From JBKDZR01 sp047971485 (GTDB lineage: Bacteria > Pseudomonadota > Alphaproteobacteria > Rhodobacterales > Rhodobacteraceae): 6,085 nt of DNA. The first letter of the stretch is position 1. The number at the start of each line of letters is the position of its first letter. The translations under genes were made by a program, and so were the position numbers. Shown here piece after piece: positions 1 through 5,436 of this stretch. Under the pieces are notes generated by a model that saw nothing but the letters and a program-made list of their open reading frames with translations, searched no databases and was not told the origin of the DNA. The stretch is taken from assembly GCA_047971485.1 (NCBI GenBank), contig JBKDZR010000018.1:1-6085 (forward strand), in the 5' to 3' direction.

Positions 1-3000
1 CTGTCGGACATGCTCAAGGGCAAACAGGGCCGTTTCCGCCAGAACCTTCTGGGCAAGCGGGTCGACTTCTCTGGCCGTTCGGTCATCGTGACCGGCCCGG
101 AACTGAAGCTGCACCAATGCGGCCTGCCCAAGAAGATGGCGTTGGAACTGTTCAAGCCGTTCATCTATTCGCGGCTTGAGGCCAAGGGCCTGTCCAGCAC
201 GGTCAAGCAGGCCAAGAAGCTGGTGGAAAAGGAACGTCCCGAGGTTTGGGATATCCTGGATGAGGTGATCCGCGAACACCCGGTCATGCTGAACCGGGCA
301 CCGACGCTGCACCGCCTGGGTATTCAGGCGTTTGAGCCGATGCTGATCGAGGGCAAGGCCATTCAGCTGCACCCGCTGGTCTGTTCCGCCTTCAACGCCG
401 ACTTTGACGGTGACCAGATGGCCGTGCACGTGCCCCTTTCGCTGGAAGCCCAGCTTGAGGCGCGGGTGCTGATGATGTCGACGAACAACGTTCTGTCGCC
501 GGCCAACGGGGCGCCGATCATCGTGCCGTCGCAGGATATGATCCTTGGCCTCTACTACGTGTCCATGGACCGGGCCGGCATGAAAGGCGAAGGCATGGTC
601 TTTGCCGATGTCGATGAGGTTCAGCATGCGCTTGATGCCGGTGAGGTCCATCTTCATGCCCGCATCACCGCCCGGATCAAGCAGATCGACGAGACCGGCC
701 AGGAGGTCTATCAGCGCTTTGAAACCACGCCGGGCCGGGTCCGGCTGGGGGCGCTGTTGCCGCTGAACGCCAAGGCGCCGTTCGAACTGGTCAACCGGCT
801 GCTCAAGAAGGGCGAGGTTCAGCAGGTCATCGACACCGTCTATCGTTACTGCGGTCAGAAGGAATCGGTCATCTTCTGCGATCAGATCATGGCCATGGGG
901 TTCCGCGAGGCGTTCAAGGCGGGGATCTCGTTTGGCAAGGACGACATGGTCATCCCCGAAAACAAGTGGTCGATCGTCGATGGCGTGCGCGAGCAGGTCA
1001 AGGAGTTCGAACAACAGTACATGGATGGCCTGATCACCCAGGGCGAAAAGTACAACAAGGTGATCGACGCCTGGTCCAAGTGTTCGGATCAGGTGGCCGA
1101 TGCGATGATGGCCGAAATCTCGGCGGTGCGGATCGAAGACGGGGTCGAACAGGAACCCAACTCGGTCTACATGATGTCGCATTCCAAGGCCCGGGGTTCG
1201 CCGGCACAGATGAAACAGCTGGGCGGGATGCGTGGCCTGATGGCCAAGCCCGATGGCTCGATCATCGAGACGCCGATCATCTCGAACTTCAAGGAAGGTC
1301 TGACCGTGCTGGAGTATTTCAACTCCACCCACGGGGCCCGGAAAGGTCTGGCCGATACCGCGCTGAAGACCGCCAACTCGGGTTACCTGACCCGGCGTCT
1401 GGTGGATGTGGCGCAGGATTGCATCGTGCGTATCCACGATTGCGGTACGGATCGTTCGATCACGGCCGAGCCGGCGGTCAACGATGGCGAAGTGGTGTCC
1501 TCGATCGGAGAACGTGTTCTGGGCCGTGTTGCGGCCGAGGATGTGCTGCGTCCCGGTACCGATGAGGTTCTCGTGGCCGTTGGCGAGTTGATCGACGAAC
1601 GTACGGCTGATGCGATCGAGGCGGCGGGCATCCAGAAGATGCGCATCCGCAGCCCGCTGACCTGCGAGGCCGACGAAGGCGTCTGCGCCATGTGCTACGG
1701 GCGCGATCTGGCGCGTGGGACGCTGGTCAACAAGGGCGAAGCGGTGGGCATCATCGCTGCCCAGTCGATCGGTGAACCGGGCACCCAGCTGACCATGCGG
1801 ACCTTCCACATCGGCGGGATTGCGCAAGGTGGCCAACAGTCCTTCCTTGAGGCCAGCCAGCCCGGCAAGGTCGAGTTCCGCAACGCGAACATTCTGAAGA
1901 ATGACGCGGGTGAACAGATCGTCATGGGCCGGAACATGCAGATGGTCATCGCCGGTGACGACGGCGATGAACGCGCCAGCCACAAGATCGGCTACGGGTC
2001 CAAGGTGTTCGTCACCGAGGGCCAGGACGTGAACCGCGGCGACAAGCTGATCGAGTGGGATCCCTACACCCTGCCGATCATTGCCGAGGTCTCCGGTGTG
2101 GCCAAGTTCGTCGATCTGGTTTCGGGCCTGTCGGTCCGGGATGAGACCGACGATGCCACAGGCATGACCCAGAAGATCGTCACCGACTGGCGCGCGGCCC
2201 CCAAGGGCAACGAGCTGAAGCCCGAGATCATCATCATGGATGGGGCCACGGGCGAACCGGTGCGGTTGGAAAGCGGCAATCCGGCGACCTACACCATGTC
2301 CGTTGATGCGATCCTCTCGGTCGAAGACGGGCAAGAGGTTCGGGCCGGTGATGTGGTGGCGCGGATTCCGCGGGAAGGGGCCAAGACCAAGGACATCACC
2401 GGTGGTCTGCCGCGGGTGGCCGAATTGTTCGAGGCGCGCCGTCCCAAGGATCACGCGATCATTGCCGAGATTGATGGCTATGTCCGGTTCGGGCGCGACT
2501 ACAAGAACAAGCGGCGGATCACCATCGAACCGGCCGACGAGTCGCTGGATGCGGTCGAATACATGGTGCCCAAGGGCAAGCACATCCCCGTGGTCGCGGG
2601 CGATTTCGTCCAGAAGGGCGACTACATCATGTATGGCAACCCGGCCCCGCATGACATCTTGCGGATCATGGGGATCGAGGCTCTGGCCGACAATCTGATC
2701 GACGAGGTGCAGGACGTTTATCGCCTGCAGGGCGTGAAGATCAACGACAAGCACATCGAGGTGATCGTGCGGCAGATGCTGCAGAAATACGAGATCCTCG
2801 ACAGTGGCGAGACCACGCTGCTGAAGGGTGAACATGTCGACAAGTCGGAACTGGACGAGGCAAATGAAAAGGCCGTGGCCGATGGCCGCCGCCCCGCCGA
2901 TGCCGAGCCGATCCTGCTGGGGATCACCAAGGCGTCCCTGCAGACCCGGTCCTTCATCTCGGCGGCGTCCTTCCAGGAAACCACGCGGGTGCTGACCGAA

Positions 3001-3267
3001 GCCTCGGTTCAGGGCAAGCGTGACAAGCTGGTCGGTCTGAAGGAAAACGTCATCGTCGGCCGGCTGATCCCGGCCGGGACCGGTGGCGCCAGTCAGCGGG
3101 CACGCCGCATCGCGCTGGACCGTGACCAGAAGGTGATCGACGAGAAGAAGGCCGAGGCCGAAGCCGCCCTGGCTCTGGCCGCGCCGGAAGGTGAGACGCT
3201 GGACGATGTCTTCGGTGGGTTGGCTGGGGATAAGGCACCGGCTGCCCCCGACGACGCGGGTCTCTGA
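1..3267 (+). CDS. rpoC: DNA-directed RNA polymerase subunit beta' (3' part, 5' end cut by window)
   Basis: This is the largest catalytic subunit of RNA polymerase. The frame is open from base 1 and ends in TGA at 3265-3267. By alignment from memory with E. coli RpoC, about 326 N-terminal residues lie outside the window, so the ATG at 10 is internal and not the start. Landmarks in order: the switch-2 segment (KGKQGRFRQNLLGKR, from nt 16); the catalytic Mg-binding motif NADFDGD at 394-414, with its three Asp codons at 400, 406 and 412; the bridge helix (STHGARKGLADTALKTANSG, about 1324-1383); the second zinc site with Cys codons at 1441, 1663, 1684 and 1693 (C-x6-C-x2-C for the last three); and the trigger loop with the Met, Arg and His codons at 1795, 1798 and 1807. 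About 188 residues then interrupt the trigger loop (about 1819-2382), matching the SI3 insertion of proteobacterial enzymes, before the domain resumes at TKDITGGLPRV (2386). The conserved C-terminal region GLKENVIVGRLIPAGTG is followed by a variable Ala- and acid-rich tail. No lesion is visible. A terminator follows 23 nt after the stop. Confidence 0.98.
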   Translation: MSDMLKGKQGRFRQNLLGKRVDFSGRSVIVTGPELKLHQCGLPKKMALELFKPFIYSRLEAKGLSSTVKQAKKLVEKERPEVWDILDEVIREHPVMLNRAPTLHRLGIQAFEPMLIEGKAIQLHPLVCSAFNADFDGDQMAVHVPLSLEAQLEARVLMMSTNNVLSPANGAPIIVPSQDMILGLYYVSMDRAGMKGEGMVFADVDEVQHALDAGEVHLHARITARIKQIDETGQEVYQRFETTPGRVRLGALLPLNAKAPFELVNRLLKKGEVQQVIDTVYRYCGQKESVIFCDQIMAMGFREAFKAGISFGKDDMVIPENKWSIVDGVREQVKEFEQQYMDGLITQGEKYNKVIDAWSKCSDQVADAMMAEISAVRIEDGVEQEPNSVYMMSHSKARGSPAQMKQLGGMRGLMAKPDGSIIETPIISNFKEGLTVLEYFNSTHGARKGLADTALKTANSGYLTRRLVDVAQDCIVRIHDCGTDRSITAEPAVNDGEVVSSIGERVLGRVAAEDVLRPGTDEVLVAVGELIDERTADAIEAAGIQKMRIRSPLTCEADEGVCAMCYGRDLARGTLVNKGEAVGIIAAQSIGEPGTQLTMRTFHIGGIAQGGQQSFLEASQPGKVEFRNANILKNDAGEQIVMGRNMQMVIAGDDGDERASHKIGYGSKVFVTEGQDVNRGDKLIEWDPYTLPIIAEVSGVAKFVDLVSGLSVRDETDDATGMTQKIVTDWRAAPKGNELKPEIIIMDGATGEPVRLESGNPATYTMSVDAILSVEDGQEVRAGDVVARIPREGAKTKDITGGLPRVAELFEARRPKDHAIIAEIDGYVRFGRDYKNKRRITIEPADESLDAVEYMVPKGKHIPVVAGDFVQKGDYIMYGNPAPHDILRIMGIEALADNLIDEVQDVYRLQGVKINDKHIEVIVRQMLQKYEILDSGETTLLKGEHVDKSELDEANEKAVADGRRPADAEPILLGITKASLQTRSFISAASFQETTRVLTEASVQGKRDKLVGLKENVIVGRLIPAGTGGASQRARRIALDRDQKVIDEKKAEAEAALALAAPEGETLDDVFGGLAGDKAPAAPDDAGL

Positions 3268-3290
3268 GCGTCCTCTCCTTGTGTTCAAAC

Positions 3291-3321
3291 AGGCCCCCGC
3301 ATTGCCGTGCGGGGGCCTTTT
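3291..3321 (+). terminator. Rho-independent terminator of the rpoC transcript
   Basis: A perfect 11-bp stem (AGGCCCCCGCA at 3291-3301 pairing with 3308-3318) encloses a 6-nt loop, TTGCCG. It ends in a TTTT run at 3318-3321. It lies 23 nt after the rpoC stop, in the right orientation to end the rpoBC transcript. The stem is very GC-rich, but the U tract is short, so some read-through into the next gene is possible. Confidence 0.9.
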
Positions 3322-3397
3322 GCATGGGCGGGCTCAGAAATCATGGGCTGGGGCGCAGGCTGGGAAACGAAGTCCGGATTCCCTGATCGTTTCGGGG

Positions 3398-3426
3398 GCG
3401 ACAGGGCTGGGGCGATTTGCTACATT
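3398..3426 (+). promoter_or_regulatory. Possible weak promoter for the VPLPA-CTERM gene
   Basis: An extended -10 candidate, TGC-TACATT (TG at 3418-3419, hexamer at 3421-3426, 4 of 6 matches to TATAAT), lies 17 bp after GCGACA at 3398-3403 (4 of 6 matches to TTGACA, but missing its first two bases). Transcription would begin near 3433, about 24 nt before the ATG at 3457. A perfect TTGACA also occurs at 3429-3434. A -10 spaced normally from it would fall on the start codon, so it cannot easily serve this gene. The surrounding AT-rich patch (about 3415-3450) stands out in this GC-rich DNA, which supports a promoter region, but the exact hexamers are uncertain. Confidence 0.3.
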
Positions 3427-3432
3427 TTTTGA

Positions 3433-3445
3433 CAAAGTTACTTTG
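3433..3445. repeat. Perfect 13-bp palindrome upstream of the VPLPA-CTERM gene
   Basis: The sequence CAAAGTTACTTTG has two 6-bp arms (CAAAGT and ACTTTG) around a single central T. It ends 11 bp before the ATG at 3457 and would sit at about +1 to +13 of the candidate transcript. The size and position would suit an operator for a dimeric regulator. It could also be a chance palindrome in an AT-rich patch. I do not recognise it as the site of a named regulator. Confidence 0.4.
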
Positions 3446-3456
3446 ATGGTGATCCT

Positions 3457-4236
3457 ATGAAACGGTTCTTTGCCCTTGCTCTTCTTCTGCTTGCCGCCCA
3501 GCCTGTCGTGGCTGAGACCGTGACCCTGAATTTTGATGCCTGGGATGTGGATCCCTATTCCGGGCCACCGCTCCCGGATGATTGTCTGACGGTTGGGGCG
3601 CTCACCCATTGCAACCCGGCCTATGGCGATTACGGATGGTCGGGGGATTACCTGTTCCTGAACCAGGAATGGGGCGCGGCCGGGACCGCAGTCACGGCCG
3701 CTGACGGGTATGTCTTTGATGCCATCGGTTTTGGCCGCGCTCTGGCCCGCAGCTGGGCCTTTCTTGCCCCGCGTGGGGCAATTGAGGCGCTAGAGGGAGC
3801 CAGTTTTGATCCGGGGGCGGGGGCAATCTATCGCGATGTGTATCGCGATCAGTTCAGCATCCTGGTCGAGGATCAGATCGTCTGGTTCAACGGATACCGC
3901 AACGGCACGCTGGTGGCGGAGCATGTCGGGGGGCTGGCGGATTTGGCCGGTGGGTCAATGGCTTTTCCCGACGGCTTCACGCGCCTGGACCGGCTGGAGA
4001 TTGAGATTCACCTGATCGCCCCGGGCTTTGTCAATACCTCGCCCGGGTTGCCGGTGACCGGGTATAACGATGATTTCCTGCTCAGCTGTTACGGCTCTTA
4101 TGGGGAATGCAGCGAGTTCAGAGCCGATGATCTGACCCTGACTGTGCTGCCGGCCGTGCCGCTTCCGGCCTCGGTCCTGCTGCTGCTGACCGGGGTGGGC
4201 GGGCTGCTGACATGGGGGCGGCGGGCCCGCGCGTGA
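3457..4236 (+). CDS. Exported VPLPA-CTERM sorting domain protein, function unknown
   Basis: This 259-aa protein has exported architecture at both ends. Residues 1-19 are a signal peptide: MKRFF, then a Leu/Ala-rich core, with a likely cleavage after VVA and before ETVTL. Residues 234-238 are VPLPA, followed by a hydrophobic segment (about 239-253) and a basic tail, GRRARA. This tripartite C-terminus matches VPLPA-CTERM signals, which are thought to be processed by a dedicated exosortase (XrtD type) in Rhodobacterales and relatives. The middle is rich in Gly, Asp and aromatic residues and looks like an extracellular beta-rich domain, but I recognise no catalytic motif. Four Cys (43, 52, 211, 218) form two close-spaced pairs that might make disulfides. 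The ATG at 3457 is chosen because it gives the signal peptide and no in-frame start lies nearby upstream. The Shine-Dalgarno is poor (GGTGAT at most), so expression may be low. The gene sits alone between the rpoC terminator and the str promoter. No exosortase gene is in the window, and no U-tailed terminator follows the stop. Confidence 0.85.
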   Translation: MKRFFALALLLLAAQPVVAETVTLNFDAWDVDPYSGPPLPDDCLTVGALTHCNPAYGDYGWSGDYLFLNQEWGAAGTAVTAADGYVFDAIGFGRALARSWAFLAPRGAIEALEGASFDPGAGAIYRDVYRDQFSILVEDQIVWFNGYRNGTLVAEHVGGLADLAGGSMAFPDGFTRLDRLEIEIHLIAPGFVNTSPGLPVTGYNDDFLLSCYGSYGECSEFRADDLTLTVLPAVPLPASVLLLLTGVGGLLTWGRRARA

Positions 4237-4311
4237 CCCGCTGTCGGGGGCGGACCAAGGCCGGTCTGGCCCGGGGTTGCGGCAGTTTGGCATCGTGCCG
4301 GGAGGGTGGTG

Positions 4312-4340
4312 TTGACACTGCCCCCGACTCTTCGTATACG
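4312..4340 (+). promoter_or_regulatory. Sigma-70-type promoter of the str operon
   Basis: A perfect -35 hexamer, TTGACA (4312-4317), is followed by exactly 17 bp and the -10 hexamer TATACG (4335-4340, 4 of 6 matches to TATAAT). The next bases, GCCCGC (4341-4346), form a GC-rich discriminator. The predicted start is the A at 4347 or 4348. Promoters of rRNA and ribosomal protein genes often have such discriminators, which make them sensitive to ppGpp, so growth-rate or stringent control is a reasonable inference. It lies 75 bp after the VPLPA-CTERM gene and about 220 nt before rpsL. Confidence 0.8.
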
Positions 4341-4395
4341 GCCCGCAATCGGTGAAGGGGTGAACCCGACACCATTTCAGTTTTGCAGTGGTCAA

Positions 4396-4417
4396 GATCC
4401 GGGCAATTGCCCCGATC
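4396..4417 (+). repeat. 22-bp imperfect palindrome in the rpsL leader
   Basis: The arms are GATC-C-GGGC (4396-4404) and GCCC-C-GATC (4409-4417), around a central AATT. They match except for one C:C opposition. As RNA this makes a hairpin of two 4-bp helices with a mismatch. As DNA it is a nearly symmetric site. It lies about 50 nt after the predicted transcript start and 12 nt before the larger hairpin. Confidence 0.5.
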
Positions 4418-4429
4418 CTCTGGAAACCC

Positions 4430-4467
4430 GCCGCAGCGCCCCGGGGTTTGGGGCGTATGCGGCTTTT
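4430..4467 (+). terminator. Terminator-like hairpin (candidate attenuator) in the rpsL leader
   Basis: The left arm GCCGCA-G-CGCCCC (4430-4442) pairs with the right arm GGGGCG-TA-TGCGGC (4450-4463). This gives two 6-bp GC-rich helices separated by a 1x2 internal loop, capped by GGGGTTT (4443-4449). TTTT follows at once (4464-4467). It has the shape of an intrinsic terminator but sits inside the predicted leader, about 103 nt before the rpsL ATG. A competing fold exists: AAACCC at 4424-4429 can pair with GGGTTT at 4444-4449, which is the loop of this hairpin. The two are unlikely to form fully together. This could be a transcription attenuator, the end of a short leader RNA of about 120 nt, or just a stable hairpin, since the U tract is short. 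Confidence 0.5.
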
Positions 4468-4554
4468 GCGTCTGCACCGGATTTTGGGGTGGGCGCTGAT
4501 TTCAGTGGCGCGTCGGTTTCTGGCGTGCGGCCCGATACGAGAAATGCGCAACGC

Positions 4555-4562
4555 GGGGAAAG
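4555..4562 (+). promoter_or_regulatory. Ribosome binding site deciding the rpsL start
   Basis: GGGGAAAG lies 7 nt before the ATG at 4570. It supports this start over the much longer in-frame reading from 4306, and the protein from 4570 begins with the standard S12 N-terminus (MPTIQQLIRKPR). Confidence 0.7.
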
Positions 4563-4569
4563 AACCGGA

Positions 4570-4941
4570 ATGCCAACGATCCAACAGCTGATCCGCAAGC
4601 CGCGGCAGCCGAAAGTGAAACGCTCCAAGTCTCAGCACCTGGAGTCCTGCCCTCAGAAACGCGGCGTGTGCACCCGCGTTTACACGACCACGCCGAAGAA
4701 GCCGAACTCGGCCATGCGGAAGGTCGCCAAGGTGCGTCTCACCAACGGCTACGAGGTGATCAGCTACATTCCGGGTGAAAGCCACAACCTGCAAGAGCAC
4801 TCGGTGGTTCTGATCCGCGGGGGCCGGGTAAAGGACCTTCCGGGTGTCCGTTATCACATCCTGCGCGGTGTTCTGGATACCCAGGGCGTCAAGGATCGCC
4901 GTCAGCGCCGGTCGAAATACGGCGCCAAGCGCCCGAAATAA
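4570..4941 (+). CDS. rpsL: 30S ribosomal protein S12
   Basis: S12 is the decoding-centre protein of the small ribosomal subunit and helps monitor codon-anticodon pairing. The 123-aa product is the usual length and is recognisable throughout: MPTIQQLIRKPR at the start, the loop TPKKPNSAMRK (from residue 41), GGRVKDLPGVRYH (residues 84-96), and a basic C-terminus ending KYGAKRPK. Lys43 and Lys88 (counting Met), the common sites of streptomycin-resistance changes, are both the wild-type residue. Asp89, the residue methylthiolated by RimO in E. coli, is present. It is the first gene of the str operon here and is preceded by a structured leader. The stop TAA (4939-4941) is 12 nt before rpsG, and its last two As form part of the rpsG Shine-Dalgarno. 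Confidence 0.98.
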   Translation: MPTIQQLIRKPRQPKVKRSKSQHLESCPQKRGVCTRVYTTTPKKPNSAMRKVAKVRLTNGYEVISYIPGESHNLQEHSVVLIRGGRVKDLPGVRYHILRGVLDTQGVKDRRQRRSKYGAKRPK

Positions 4942-4953
4942 GGAGAGACGCAG

Positions 4954-5424
4954 ATGTCCCGTCGTCACGCCGCCGAGAAACGCGAAGTCCTGCCCGACGC
5001 CAAGTACGGTGATCGGGTTCTGACCAAGTTCATGAACAACCTGATGTATGACGGCAAGAAATCCGTCGCCGAATCGATCGTCTACGGGGCGATGGATCGG
5101 GTCGAGGAAAAGCTGAAGAAGGCCCCGATCGAGGTCTTCCACGAGGCGCTCGACAACATCAAACCCGCTGTCGAGGTTCGCTCGCGCCGTGTGGGTGGGG
5201 CAACCTACCAGGTTCCGGTCGAAGTGCGCCCCGAACGCCGCGAGGCCCTTGCCATCCGCTGGCTGATCGACGCGTCGCGCAAGCGCAACGAACACACCAT
5301 GCAGGAACGTCTGGCAGGCGAACTGATCGACGCGCTGAACTCGCGCGGGTCGGCCGTCAAGAAGCGTGAAGACACCCACAAGATGGCCGACGCGAACAAA
5401 GCGTTCAGCCACTACCGCTGGTAA
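4954..5424 (+). CDS. rpsG: 30S ribosomal protein S7
   Basis: S7 binds the 3' major domain of 16S rRNA, nucleates assembly of the 30S head and lies near the E site. The product is 156 aa, the normal bacterial length. It has the family start MSRRHAAEKREVLPDAKYGD, the beta-hairpin region VRSRRVGGATYQVPVEV (residues 75-91), the helix RWLIDASRKR, and the C-terminal ANKAFSHYRW. The Shine-Dalgarno AAGGAG (4940-4945) overlaps the rpsL stop codon and leaves 8 nt to the ATG, so translation is probably coupled to rpsL. In E. coli, S7 represses its own operon by binding the roughly 100-nt rpsL-rpsG spacer. The spacer here is only 12 nt, so that site cannot exist in the same place. Confidence 0.98.
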   Translation: MSRRHAAEKREVLPDAKYGDRVLTKFMNNLMYDGKKSVAESIVYGAMDRVEEKLKKAPIEVFHEALDNIKPAVEVRSRRVGGATYQVPVEVRPERREALAIRWLIDASRKRNEHTMQERLAGELIDALNSRGSAVKKREDTHKMADANKAFSHYRW

Positions 5425-5436
5425 GGAGTTCGGGCA

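Larger units (their letters stand above)
4237..4569 (+). other. Intergenic region and predicted 5' leader of the str operon
   Basis: This 333-bp stretch has no gene I can support. The first 75 bp show only weak short hairpins without U tails, so nothing clear ends the upstream gene. Then come a promoter (4312-4340), a predicted transcript start near 4347 and about 220 nt of leader before rpsL. The leader carries an imperfect palindrome (4396-4417) and a terminator-shaped hairpin (4430-4467). In the distal part, CGGTTTCT at 4514-4521 can pair either with AGAAA at 4540-4544 (five bases) or, with one bulge, with AGAACCG at 4561-4567 beside the rpsL start. The rpsL frame stays open upstream through this region to an ATG at 4306. 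That ATG lies upstream of the promoter, and the encoded 88 residues have no counterpart in S12, so I treat it as non-coding. Confidence 0.7.

Noticed and set aside
10..12. ATG at position 10 as the start of rpoC
   Set aside because: The frame is open from base 1, and the sequence there (LSD before MLKGKQGRF) aligns with the interior of RpoC near E. coli residue 330. The true start is upstream of the window.
966..1565. 199-codon + strand frame inside rpoC, and similar frames on both strands within rpoC
   Set aside because: They overlap an intact, highly conserved rpoC frame and give low-complexity Arg/Gly/Pro-rich products typical of shadow frames.
1819..2382. The long segment interrupting the RpoC trigger loop as a novel insertion
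   Set aside because: Its position and length (about 188 residues) match the SI3 insertion known in proteobacterial RNA polymerases.
3191..3460. 89-codon + strand frame bridging the rpoC end, terminator and intergenic region
   Set aside because: It runs through the terminator stem, has no convincing ribosome site and no protein-like pattern.
4237..4311. Terminator after the VPLPA-CTERM gene
   Set aside because: Only short GC hairpins such as CCGC/GCGG and GGCC/GGCC are present, without a following T run.
4388..4456. Longer GTG-initiated version of the small leader ORF (starting at 4388)
   Set aside because: No Shine-Dalgarno precedes the GTG at 4388 and the extra residues show no feature of a protein. 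Only the ATG version at 4457 is kept, as a weak lead.
4306..4569. 88-codon in-frame N-terminal extension of rpsL
   Set aside because: The ATG at 4306 is upstream of the -35 box of the best promoter, S12 normally starts at MPTIQQL, and a good Shine-Dalgarno precedes 4570. The added residues resemble translated leader DNA.
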